Part shown: piece by piece, positions 8,408-17,738 of the stretch
Numbering within the stretch: the first letter of the stretch is position 1
How the letters are laid out: each line of letters opens with the position of its first letter
Notes under the pieces: model-generated
Databases searched by the model: none
The model's input: the letters and a program-made list of their open reading frames with translations, nothing else
Told to the model about the DNA's origin: nothing
Source of the DNA: Duganella fentianensis
GTDB lineage: Bacteria; Pseudomonadota; Gammaproteobacteria; Burkholderiales; Burkholderiaceae_D
NCBI RefSeq assembly: GCF_009857835.1
Contig: NZ_WWCL01000003.1
Span: 558,001 to 622,000 of the forward strand
Direction: 5' to 3'
DNA: 64,000 bases
Position numbers and translations under genes: made by a program

Positions 8408-11400
8408 ATGTTTGTCCCTCTGTTTTTGCCACTGATTGCTGCCCGCACGGTGTCCCGCGAAGACGAGACTGCCGATCTTCCCTTGCGCGCAGAATTGTTC
8501 AGCGCCGTGCAGATGGCTGTGCATGGCAAGACGCTGGCCAGCCACCATCGCCTCAGCACGCAGGGCGGCGCCGACCGTTTGCTGGTGCGGCTGGCGCAGA
8601 ACGCCAGCGTGATCGATGCCACCTGCGGCGAACTGACGGCCGCCGTCAAGCAGGGGCGCCAGATCACGCCCGCTTCCGAATGGCTGCTCGATAATTTCTA
8701 CCTGATCGAAGAGCAGATCCGTATCGCCCGCCGCCACCTGCCGCGCAACTACAGCCGCCAGCTGCCCCGCCTCGACGGCGATGCCCTGCCGGCCTGCCCG
8801 CGCGTCTACCGCATCGCGCTGGAAATCATCGCCCATGGCGATGGCCGGGTTGATCCCGAATCGCTGTGCCGCTTCGTGGCGGCGTATCAGGAAGTGGCCA
8901 GCCTGCAGCTGGGCGAGCTGTGGGCCATCCCCATCATGCTGCGGCTGGCACTGATCGAAAACCTGCGCCGCGTGGCCGTGCGGGTGGCCGATAACCGGCG
9001 CCAGCGCGATCTGGCCAACCACTGGGCCGACCAGATGACACAGGTGGCCGAGAGCAATCCCAGCAGCCTGATATTGCTGGTGGCCGACATGGCCCGTTCC
9101 AATCCGCCCATTACCAGCGCCTTCGTGGCCGAACTGGCGCGCCGCCTGCAGGGCCAGAGTCCGGCCCTGACGCTGGCGCTGTCGTGGATTACCCACCGGC
9201 TGGCCGAAGCCGGGCAGACCATAGAGCAGCAGATTCAGGCGGAAATCCAGCAGCAGGCAGCGGAACAGGTATCGATCGCCAACAGTATCGGCAGCCTGCG
9301 CTTCCTCGGCACCATGGACTGGCAGGAGTTTGTCGAAACCATGAGCGTGGTGGAGCAGACCCTGCGTCAGGACCCGGCCGGCGTGTATGCGCAGATGGCC
9401 TTCGCCACGCGCGACCTGTACCGCCATGCGATCGAAAAGATCGCCCGCCGCAGCGCCTACACGGAAGGCGAAGTGGCGCAGCACGCGCTGCAGCTGGCGC
9501 AAGCCCGTGGCAGTGAAGAGCGCTATGGCCATGTCGGCTACTACCTGATAGGCGCGGGCGTGGCCCAGCTGGAACGCCAGTGCCGCATGCGCCGTCCGTG
9601 GCTGGAAGTACTGCAGCAGACGGCGCGCAGCGCACCGCTGACCACCTATCTGGGCGCCATCGCCGCGCTGGCGCTGGTGGCCACGGCATGGCTGGTGCGG
9701 CAGGCGGCCTCGCATGGCGTGTTACTACCGTGGCTGCTGCTGACCGCCGTGCTGGCCCTGCTGGCCAGCGGCCAGCTGGCGCTGGCGCTGGTCAACTGGC
9801 TGGCCACGCTACTGACCCAGCCCCACCCCTTGCCGCGCATGGCACTGCCGCAGGGCGTGCCGGCCGATGCGCGCACGCTGGTGGTGGTGCCGGCGCTGCT
9901 GTACAGCAGCGAGAATGTGGCGCAGCTGTGCGAGCAGCTGGAAGTGCACTTCCTCGCCAACCGCGACCGTCATCTGCAATTCTGTCTGCTGACGGATCTG
10001 ACGGATGCCGACAGCGCCATCCTGTCTGCCGATGCCGCCCTGATCGAACAGGCGCAGCACAGCATCGCCCTGCTCAACCGGCAATACGGGGCGCGCATGG
10101 AAGACGAGCTGCCGCTACCGTTCCTGCTGCTGCACCGGCCGCGCCTGTGGAATGCGCAGGAAGGCGTCTGGATGGGCTATGAGCGCAAGCGCGGCAAGCT
10201 GCAGGACCTGAACCGCCTGCTGTGCGGGGCTGGCGCGGCGGCATTCAGCGTGGTGGAGGGCGATATCAGCCGGCTGGCCGAAGTGCGTTATGTGATCACG
10301 CTCGATAGCGATACCCGCTTGCCGCGCGAAGCAGCGCAGCAGATGATCGCCACCATGCTGCACCCGCTGAATCAGCCACGGGTGGATCAGCGCCTGCAGC
10401 GCGTGGTGGAAGGCTACGGCATCCTGCAGCCGCGCATCGCCGTCAGCGTGCCGGGCGAGCAGGCCTCGCTGTACGAAAAGCTGTGCGGCGGCGAGCCCGG
10501 TATCGACCCCTACACGCGCACCGTGTCGGACGTGTATCAGGATGTGTTCTACGAAGGCTCGTTCATCGGCAAAGGCATCTACGATGTGGGCGTATTCCGT
10601 CAGGTGCTGGACGGCCGCCTGCCGGAAAACCGCATCCTCAGTCACGACCTGCTGGAAGGCTGCTATCTGCGCGCCGGCCTGCTCAGCGATGTGCAGCTGT
10701 ACGAAGCCTATCCTTCCCGCTATAGCGACGATGTGCAGCGGCGCCAGCGCTGGATACGGGGCGACTGGCAGATCGCCGCATGGCTGGGCCACCGCGTGCC
10801 GCTGCCGGAACGCCAGCGCGAGCGTAATCCCCTGTCGCTGCTATCGCGCTGGAAGCTGTTCGACAATCTGCGCCGCAGCGTGACGGCGCCGGCCCTGCTG
10901 GGCCTATTGCTGCTGGCATGGCTGGTGCTGCCACGGCCGTGGCTGTGGACTGCGGCCGTGCTGGCCGTGCTGTTTGTGACGCCCCTGCTCGGTGGCCTGT
11001 ACGATCTGGCACGGCGCCCGCGCGATACGCTGTGGCGCCAGCATGTGCGGGCCAGCCTGCGGCGCAGCAGCCTGCAGTTTGCCCATGCCTTGCTGATGCT
11101 GGTGTTCCTGCCCTATGAAGCGTGGTTCAGTCTGGACGCGATCGCGCGCAGCTACTGGCGCCTGCTGGTTTCGCATCAGCGCCTGCTTGAATGGCGTGCT
11201 TCCACGCTGGCGGCGCAGGCCAGCGGCAATAGCTGGCGCAGCATGTGGCCCGCGTCCGCACTGGGCGGACTGGCGCTGCTGGCTATCCTGCTGTGGCAGC
11301 CGGCCAGCCTGTGGCCGGCCTTGCTGTTCGTGCCGCTCTGGCTGCTGGCACCGGCGCTGGCCAACCGCATCAGCCAGCCCATCGCCCGCAAGAGCGTCAC

Positions 11401-14400
11401 GCTGTCGGCCGAGCAGCTGCTATTCCTGGGCACACTGGCGCGCCGCACCTGGGCCTATTTCGAGCGCTTCGTGGGGCCGGAAGATAACTGGCTGCCGCCC
11501 GATAATATGCAGGAGCATCCCGTGCAGGTGGTGGCCCATCGCACTTCGCCCACCAATATCGGCATGGCCCTGCTGGCCAACCTCAGTGCCAGCGATTTCG
11601 GCTATCTGACCGTGGGGCAGCTGATCGAACGTACCGCCAACACGCTCAACACGCTGGAGCGCATGGAGCGCTATCAGGGCCATTTCTACAACTGGTACGA
11701 CACCCGCAGCCTGCAGCCGCTGCTGCCCATGTATGTGTCGACCGTGGATAGCGGCAATCTGGCCGGCCATCTGCTGACGCTGCAGGCGGGGCTTAGCGGA
11801 CTGGCGGCACAGCCCGTGCTGGGCGCGCGGCAGGTGGAAGGGCTGGTGACCACGGCTACGCTGCTGCAGCAGGCATGGCGCGAGCAGTACGGGTCTATGG
11901 CGGGCGAACTGGGTATCGTGCTGCAGGAAGCACCTGACGGCACGGATGGCGCGCAGCTGCGCCACTGGCTATTACGCCTGCAGCAGTTGCTGGGCGGGCT
12001 GGACCCGCAGGCGGCGCTGCATGGCGAAACCCTGCTGTGGCATACGGCCCTGCTGCAGCAATGCCGCGCGGCGCTGGCGGAACTGGCGCTGCTGATGCCG
12101 TGGCTGGTGCTGCCGCCCGAAGCTCTGCCCGATAGCGCGCTGCTGCGCATCCCCAGCTTGCGCGAACTGGCCGCGCTGCACGACAGCGTGAACGGTGTGC
12201 AGCAAAGCGCGCTGGCCCCGGCCGAACGCGAACGCCAGCTGCAACTGGCGCTGCTATGCGCAGAAGCCGCGCAGGCCGCGCAGCAGCGCATCCATGCGCT
12301 GGAAGGGCTGTCGCAGCGCTGCGCCGCTTTCGCGCGGATGGAATACGGCTTCCTGTACAACAGCACCACCCATCTGCTGGCGATAGGCTACAACGTCAGC
12401 GAACGCCGGCTCGATAGCAGCTATTACGACCTGCTGGCTTCGGAAGTGCGGCTGGCCAGCTTCGTCGCCATTGCCCAGGGCCAGCTGCCGCAGGAGCACT
12501 GGTTTGCACTGGGCCGCCAGCTATGCATCGTGGCCGGCCAGCCCGTGCTGCTGTCGTGGAGCGGCTCGATGTTCGAATACCTGATGCCGCTGCTGGTCAT
12601 GCCCAGCTATCCCGATACGCTGCTGGACCAGACTTACCGCGCCGTGATCGCCGCCCAGATCGAGTATGGCCGGCGCCGCAACGTCCCGTGGGGGATTTCG
12701 GAATCGGGCTACAACATGGTTGATGCCAGCCTGAATTACCAGTACCGCGCCTTCGGCGTGCCGGGGCTGGGCCTCAAGCGGGGGCTGGGCGATGATCTGG
12801 TGGTGGCGCCGTATGCCAGCATGCTGGGGCTGATGGTGCAGCCGGAGGCAGCGTGCAGCAATCTGCAGAAAATGGCTGCGCTGGGTTATCTGGGCCGCTA
12901 CGGTTTCTACGAAGCGGTGGATTTCACGGCAGCGCGCCTGCCGCGCGGGCAGACGGCGGCCGTGATCCGTTCCTTCATGGTGCACCATCAGGGCATGGGC
13001 CTGCTTGCGCTGGCCTACCTGCTGCACCAGCGCCCCATGCAGCGCCGTTTCGAATCCGACCCGCTGCTGCAATCGACCCTGCTGGTACTGCAGGAACGCA
13101 GCCCGCAGCTGGGCGCGTTCTATTCCAACACCACCGAGCAGGCAGCGCTACGCAGCAATGTCGTCGAGCAGAGTATGCCGATGCGCATACTGGGCCAGCC
13201 CAGTACGGCCGTGCCGGAAACCCAGCTGCTGTCGAACGGGCGCTATCACGTGATGGTGACCAATGCAGGCGGCAGCTATAGCCGCTGGAAGGATATGGCG
13301 GTGACGCGCTGGCGCGAAGACAGCACGCGCGACCACTGGGGCAATTTCTGCTATGTGCGCGACCTCGATGATGGGCGCTACTGGTCCACCACCTATCAGC
13401 CCACGCTGGTAGAACCGCGTCGCTACGAAGTGATCTTCTCGGAAGGGCGGGCCGAGTTCCGCCGCAGCGACCGCGGTATCGATCTGTACACGGAAATCGT
13501 GGTGTCACCGGAAGACGATATCGAACTGCGCCGCAGCCGTATCACCAACCAGTCGGAGCAGGTGCGCACGCTGGAAATCACCAGCTATGCGGAAGTGGCG
13601 CTGGCACCGGCCGCCGCCGATGCTGCCCATCCGGCTTTCAGCAAGCTGTTCGTGCAGAGCGAAATCCTGCATGGCGAGAATGCCATCCTGTGCACGCGCC
13701 GCCCGCGCGGCCCGCACGATGCGACACCGTGGCTGCTGCACGCCATGATGGTGCATGATGGCGTGGTCAGCGCCGTCTCCTTCGAGACGGACCGTTCGCG
13801 CTTCCTCGGCCGTGGCCGCAGCGCGCTCGATCCGGCCGCCATGGCGGAAGGCAGTACGCTGGGCGGCGCCGAAGGCTCGGTGCTCGATCCCGTGGTGGCG
13901 ATACGCCAGACCATTACCCTGCAGCCCGACCAGACCGTGATCGTCGATATCGTCACCGGCATGTGCGAACAGCGCGAAGCGGCGCTGCACCTGATCGACA
14001 AGTATCAGGACCGCCATCTGGCCGACCGCGTGTTCGAACTGGCGTGGACCCATAGCCAGGTGGTGCTGCGCCAGCTCAATGCCAGCGAAGCCGATGCGCA
14101 GCTGTATGCGCGGCTGGCCAATGCCGTGATCTATCCCCATGCTTCGCTGCGCGCCGATGCGGCCATCCTGATGCGCAACCAGCGCGGCCAGTCCGGCCTG
14201 TGGGCATATGCGATTTCGGGCGATCTGCCCATCGTGCTGCTGCAGATCCGCGACCCGGCAAATATCGAACTGGCGCGCCAGATGGTGCAGGCGCATGCAT
14301 ACTGGCGTCTGAAAGGGCTGGTGGTGGATCTGGTGATCTGGTACGAGGACCAGAGCGGCTACCGTCAGCTGCTGCACGACCAGATCATGGGCCTGATCGC

Positions 14401-17089
14401 TTCCGGCATCGATGCGCAGGCCATAGACCGGCCCGGCGGCATCTTCGTGCGGCTGGTGGACCAGATCGCCAACGAAGACCGCATCCTGCTGCAGTCGGTG
14501 GCGCGCGCCATCCTGAGCGATCAGCGCGGCACGCTGGCCGAGCAGATCAAACGCTCCATGCCAGCACCGCTGCGCATGCCGCTGCTGCAGCCGGAAGGCA
14601 GTACGGCCTATGCCGAGGCGCTGCCGGCCTCTGAAGAAACCGCGCTGCCGCAAGGCCTGCTGCTGGCCAACGGCATGGGCGGCTTCAGCGCCGACGGCCG
14701 CGAATACGTGATCGTTTCCGGCGCTGGCGAGCGCACCCCGGCGCCATGGTCGAATGTGCTGGCCAATCCGCAGTTCGGCAGCGTGATCTCGGAAAGCGGG
14801 CAGGCCTATAGCTGGCACGAAAATGCCCACGAGTTCCGCCTCACGCCGTGGCATAACGATCCTGTCAGCGACAGTAGCGGCGAAGCCTTCTACATCCGCG
14901 ACGAGCAGACCGGCCAGTTCTGGTCGCCCACGCCGCTGCCGGCACCGGCAGCAGGGCGCTACGTGACGCGCCACGGCTTCGGCTACAGCAGCTTTGAACA
15001 CAGCACGGCCGGTATCGCCAGCACGCTGACCACTTTCGTGGCCATCGATGCGCCTATCCGCTACACGCTGCTGAAAGTGAAAAACCTCTCGGCCGGCAGC
15101 CGCCGGCTGTCGCTGGCCGCCTATGTGGAATGGGTGCTCGGCGATATGCGTGCCAAGTCCGGCATGCATCTGCTGACGGAAGTGGATGGCCCCAGTGGCG
15201 CGCTGTTCGCGCGCAATCCCTACAACACCGAGTTCACGGGGCGGGTAGCCTTCTTCAACTGCGATGCGGCGCTGCGCAGCCACACGGCCGACCGTAGCGA
15301 ATTCATAGGCCGCAACGGCACGCTGGCGGCACCGGCCGCGCTGCGCCGCTTGCGCCTGTCCGGCCGGACGGGCGCCGGTCTCGATGCCTGCGCTGCCCTG
15401 ATGGTGCCGATCGAACTGCTGCCGGGGCAGGAGCGCGAAGTGGTGTTCGTGCTCGGCGTGGCGGGGCGGCGCAATGCCGATGCCAGCACGCTGGTGCAGA
15501 AGCACCGCAGTGCCGAAGCGGCATACGAAGCGCTGGCCGCCGTACAGGCCTACTGGCAGGCCACGCTGGGCGCCGTGCATATCCGCACGCCGGAGCCGGA
15601 GCTCGATGTGCTGGTCAATGGCTGGCTGATGTACCAGACCATCGCCTGCCGCATGTGGGCGCGCAGCGGCTATTACCAGTCCGGTGGTGCCTTCGGCTTC
15701 CGCGACCAGCTGCAGGATGCCATGGCCACCATCCACACCCGTCCTGCACTGCTGCGCGAACAGCTGCTGCTGTGCGCTGCCCACCAGTTCCTCGAAGGCG
15801 ATGTGCAGCACTGGTGGCATCCGCCGTCCGACCGCGGTGTGCGCACCCACTGTTCGGACGACTACCTGTGGCTACCGCTGGCGGCAGCGCGCTATGTGCA
15901 GGCCACGGGTGATCTGGCCGTGCTGGATGAGCTGCAGCCCTATCTGGAAGGGCGCGCTGTCAAGCCGGAAGAAGACTCCTATTACGATTTGCCACTGCGC
16001 TCGGCGCAGCAGGGCACGCTGTACGAGCACTGTCAGCGCGCCATCCGCAATGGCTGGCGGCTGGGCGCGCACGACCTGCCCCTGATCGGCTCCTGCGACT
16101 GGAACGACGGCATGGACAAGGTGGGCGAGCAGGGCCGCGGCGAGAGTATCTGGCTGGCCTTCTTCCAGTGCGAAGTGCTGCAGCGTTTTGCCGAAGTGGC
16201 CGAGCAGCGGCAGGATGCCATCTTTGCCGCCGAGTGCCGCACCCATGCGCGTGCGCTGGCTGCCGCCGTCGAGCAGCATGGCTGGGATGGCGAGTGGTAC
16301 CGGCGCGCCTATTTCGACGATGGCACGCCGCTGGGCTCTCACCTCAACGAGGAATGCCAGATCGATTCGATTTCGCAGAGCTGGGGCGTGCTGTCCGGTG
16401 CGGCCGATGGCGCGCGGGTGCGCACCGCCATGACGCAGGTGAACCAGCGGCTGGTGCGGCGCGAAGATGGCATCATCCAGCTGCTGCAGCCGCCATTCGA
16501 CAAGGCCGGTCCCAATCCCGGCTATATCCGCGGCTATGTGCCGGGCGTGCGTGAAAATGGCGGCCAGTATACCCATGCCGCCATCTGGACGGCCATGGCT
16601 TTTGCCCGGCTGGGCGAAACGGCGCTGGCGTGGGAGCTGGCGCGCATGATCAATCCGTTGCGGCATACGGCCACGCCCGAGGCCATGCAGCGCTACCGGG
16701 TCGAACCGTATGTGATTACGGCGGACGTGTATGCGGTGCCACCTCACGTGGGACGCGGCGGCTGGAGCTGGTACACGGGATCATCCGGCTGGATGTACCG
16801 CCTGCTGGTGGAGTCGCTGCTGGGAGTGCGGCGCACGGGCCAACTGCTGGAACTGTCGCCGCGCATGCCGCCCGCATGGGAGCATTTCGAACTGAGCTAC
16901 TGCTATGGCGCGGCGCGCTATGTGATCCGCGTGCAGCGCAGCCAGTCTGACGACTGGCTGCTGGTGCTGGATGGGGAAAGGCTGGCGGGGCTGCAGATCA
17001 CGCTGGAGGACCAGCCGGTCACGCATACGGTGGACCTGTACGTTCCAGCCTTGCCGTCCTTGCCACCCTTGCCCGTATCAGGCGCCTAG
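8408..17089 (+). CDS. ndvB: Cyclic beta-1,2-glucan synthase
   Basis: A giant 2893-residue inner-membrane enzyme that makes cyclic beta-1,2-glucans, periplasmic osmoregulated glucans, from UDP-glucose. From the N terminus there is a helical region (1-400), membrane segments near 435-490, and a GT84 glycosyltransferase core (about 520-820). The core has the acidic motif TLDSDTRLP and QxxRW as RQRWIRGDW. More membrane helices follow (about 830-1000), then a glycoamylase-like domain (about 1020-1560; GHFYNWYDTRSLQPL, GISESGYNMVD). Finally come carbohydrate-binding and GH94 phosphorylase-type regions (about 1700-2890; GGAFGFRDQLQDAM, CDWNDGMDKVG, NPGYIRGYVPGVRENGGQYTH), which set ring size by phosphorolysis. 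Length matches NdvB/ChvB (about 2800-2900). The ATG at 8408 follows GGGAG; an upstream in-frame TTG lies inside the preceding terminator. The 3' end overlaps the convergent transporter gene by 12 bases. Confidence 0.95.
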   Translation: MFVPLFLPLIAARTVSREDETADLPLRAELFSAVQMAVHGKTLASHHRLSTQGGADRLLVRLAQNASVIDATCGELTAAVKQGRQITPASEWLLDNFYLIEEQIRIARRHLPRNYSRQLPRLDGDALPACPRVYRIALEIIAHGDGRVDPESLCRFVAAYQEVASLQLGELWAIPIMLRLALIENLRRVAVRVADNRRQRDLANHWADQMTQVAESNPSSLILLVADMARSNPPITSAFVAELARRLQGQSPALTLALSWITHRLAEAGQTIEQQIQAEIQQQAAEQVSIANSIGSLRFLGTMDWQEFVETMSVVEQTLRQDPAGVYAQMAFATRDLYRHAIEKIARRSAYTEGEVAQHALQLAQARGSEERYGHVGYYLIGAGVAQLERQCRMRRPWLEVLQQTARSAPLTTYLGAIAALALVATAWLVRQAASHGVLLPWLLLTAVLALLASGQLALALVNWLATLLTQPHPLPRMALPQGVPADARTLVVVPALLYSSENVAQLCEQLEVHFLANRDRHLQFCLLTDLTDADSAILSADAALIEQAQHSIALLNRQYGARMEDELPLPFLLLHRPRLWNAQEGVWMGYERKRGKLQDLNRLLCGAGAAAFSVVEGDISRLAEVRYVITLDSDTRLPREAAQQMIATMLHPLNQPRVDQRLQRVVEGYGILQPRIAVSVPGEQASLYEKLCGGEPGIDPYTRTVSDVYQDVFYEGSFIGKGIYDVGVFRQVLDGRLPENRILSHDLLEGCYLRAGLLSDVQLYEAYPSRYSDDVQRRQRWIRGDWQIAAWLGHRVPLPERQRERNPLSLLSRWKLFDNLRRSVTAPALLGLLLLAWLVLPRPWLWTAAVLAVLFVTPLLGGLYDLARRPRDTLWRQHVRASLRRSSLQFAHALLMLVFLPYEAWFSLDAIARSYWRLLVSHQRLLEWRASTLAAQASGNSWRSMWPASALGGLALLAILLWQPASLWPALLFVPLWLLAPALANRISQPIARKSVTLSAEQLLFLGTLARRTWAYFERFVGPEDNWLPPDNMQEHPVQVVAHRTSPTNIGMALLANLSASDFGYLTVGQLIERTANTLNTLERMERYQGHFYNWYDTRSLQPLLPMYVSTVDSGNLAGHLLTLQAGLSGLAAQPVLGARQVEGLVTTATLLQQAWREQYGSMAGELGIVLQEAPDGTDGAQLRHWLLRLQQLLGGLDPQAALHGETLLWHTALLQQCRAALAELALLMPWLVLPPEALPDSALLRIPSLRELAALHDSVNGVQQSALAPAERERQLQLALLCAEAAQAAQQRIHALEGLSQRCAAFARMEYGFLYNSTTHLLAIGYNVSERRLDSSYYDLLASEVRLASFVAIAQGQLPQEHWFALGRQLCIVAGQPVLLSWSGSMFEYLMPLLVMPSYPDTLLDQTYRAVIAAQIEYGRRRNVPWGISESGYNMVDASLNYQYRAFGVPGLGLKRGLGDDLVVAPYASMLGLMVQPEAACSNLQKMAALGYLGRYGFYEAVDFTAARLPRGQTAAVIRSFMVHHQGMGLLALAYLLHQRPMQRRFESDPLLQSTLLVLQERSPQLGAFYSNTTEQAALRSNVVEQSMPMRILGQPSTAVPETQLLSNGRYHVMVTNAGGSYSRWKDMAVTRWREDSTRDHWGNFCYVRDLDDGRYWSTTYQPTLVEPRRYEVIFSEGRAEFRRSDRGIDLYTEIVVSPEDDIELRRSRITNQSEQVRTLEITSYAEVALAPAAADAAHPAFSKLFVQSEILHGENAILCTRRPRGPHDATPWLLHAMMVHDGVVSAVSFETDRSRFLGRGRSALDPAAMAEGSTLGGAEGSVLDPVVAIRQTITLQPDQTVIVDIVTGMCEQREAALHLIDKYQDRHLADRVFELAWTHSQVVLRQLNASEADAQLYARLANAVIYPHASLRADAAILMRNQRGQSGLWAYAISGDLPIVLLQIRDPANIELARQMVQAHAYWRLKGLVVDLVIWYEDQSGYRQLLHDQIMGLIASGIDAQAIDRPGGIFVRLVDQIANEDRILLQSVARAILSDQRGTLAEQIKRSMPAPLRMPLLQPEGSTAYAEALPASEETALPQGLLLANGMGGFSADGREYVIVSGAGERTPAPWSNVLANPQFGSVISESGQAYSWHENAHEFRLTPWHNDPVSDSSGEAFYIRDEQTGQFWSPTPLPAPAAGRYVTRHGFGYSSFEHSTAGIASTLTTFVAIDAPIRYTLLKVKNLSAGSRRLSLAAYVEWVLGDMRAKSGMHLLTEVDGPSGALFARNPYNTEFTGRVAFFNCDAALRSHTADRSEFIGRNGTLAAPAALRRLRLSGRTGAGLDACAALMVPIELLPGQEREVVFVLGVAGRRNADASTLVQKHRSAEAAYEALAAVQAYWQATLGAVHIRTPEPELDVLVNGWLMYQTIACRMWARSGYYQSGGAFGFRDQLQDAMATIHTRPALLREQLLLCAAHQFLEGDVQHWWHPPSDRGVRTHCSDDYLWLPLAAARYVQATGDLAVLDELQPYLEGRAVKPEEDSYYDLPLRSAQQGTLYEHCQRAIRNGWRLGAHDLPLIGSCDWNDGMDKVGEQGRGESIWLAFFQCEVLQRFAEVAEQRQDAIFAAECRTHARALAAAVEQHGWDGEWYRRAYFDDGTPLGSHLNEECQIDSISQSWGVLSGAADGARVRTAMTQVNQRLVRREDGIIQLLQPPFDKAGPNPGYIRGYVPGVRENGGQYTHAAIWTAMAFARLGETALAWELARMINPLRHTATPEAMQRYRVEPYVITADVYAVPPHVGRGGWSWYTGSSGWMYRLLVESLLGVRRTGQLLELSPRMPPAWEHFELSYCYGAARYVIRVQRSQSDDWLLVLDGERLAGLQITLEDQPVTHTVDLYVPALPSLPPLPVSGA

Positions 17090-17653
17090 GGTGGCGCCTG
17101 CGCCCATCAGCGTAGCCACGCCGAGCAGGGCGAATACCAGTGCCGCAATGCCGTGCACCAGTTTCAGCGAAACGCGGTGGGCGATTTTATCGCCCAGGTA
17201 CACGGCTGGCACATTGGCCAGCATCATGCCGAAGGTGGTGCCGCACACTACCGCCACCAGACTGTGATAGCGCGCAGCCAGTGCTACCGTCGCCACCTGC
17301 GTCTTGTCGCCCATCTCGGCGACGAAGAAGGCGATCAGGGTGGTGAGGAACACGCCGTACTTCGCCAGCGGCATATCTTCTTCATCGATCTTGTCCGGAA
17401 TTAGCGTCCATACCGCCATGGCGATGAAGGACACGCCCAGCACCCAGCGCAGGATATCGGGCCCCAGCAGGCTGGTAATCCAGCTGCCTATGGCGGCCGC
17501 GAACGCGTGGTTGGCGATCGTGGCCACAAAAATCGCCGCCACGATGGGCAGCGGGCGGCGGAATTTGGCGGCCAGACAGAAGGCCAGCAACTGGGTCTTG
17601 TCACCGATTTCGGCCAGTGCGACGATGCCGGTGGAAATGAGGAAAGCTTCCAT
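17078..17653 (-). CDS. TMEM165/GDT1 (UPF0016) family cation transporter
   Basis: A 191-residue six-helix membrane protein with the two inverted-repeat signatures of the UPF0016/GDT1 family, AEIGDKTQLL (residues 14-23) and AEMGDKTQVA (about 112-121). The acidic and Thr residues of ExGDKT form the ion path. Bacterial relatives export Mn2+ (MneA type), and eukaryotic ones move Ca2+/Mn2+. Manganese efflux is therefore the best guess, from family knowledge. No yybP-ykoY manganese riboswitch fits, because only about 85 bases separate it from the divergent aminopeptidase start. Its stop lies inside the end of ndvB on the opposite strand. Confidence 0.92.
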   Translation of the reverse strand: MEAFLISTGIVALAEIGDKTQLLAFCLAAKFRRPLPIVAAIFVATIANHAFAAAIGSWITSLLGPDILRWVLGVSFIAMAVWTLIPDKIDEEDMPLAKYGVFLTTLIAFFVAEMGDKTQVATVALAARYHSLVAVVCGTTFGMMLANVPAVYLGDKIAHRVSLKLVHGIAALVFALLGVATLMGAGATLGA

Positions 17654-17738
17654 GATGTTCCTGCTTGTAGAGTGGGGCGCATCTTAACATGGGGCTGTGC
17701 TATTCTGCTGCGCGCTCCGGTCACTTAGGATGAACCCC

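Noticed and set aside
13505..15850. 781-residue minus-strand open frame inside the glucan synthase gene
   Set aside because: It mirrors GC-rich codons of the plus-strand gene, is rich in His/Gln/Arg/Ala with no family motif, and the sense frame has clear GT84/GH94 motifs.
17654..17738. yybP-ykoY manganese riboswitch ahead of the GDT1-type transporter
   Set aside because: The gap to the divergent gene is only about 85 bases and shows no conserved riboswitch pattern.
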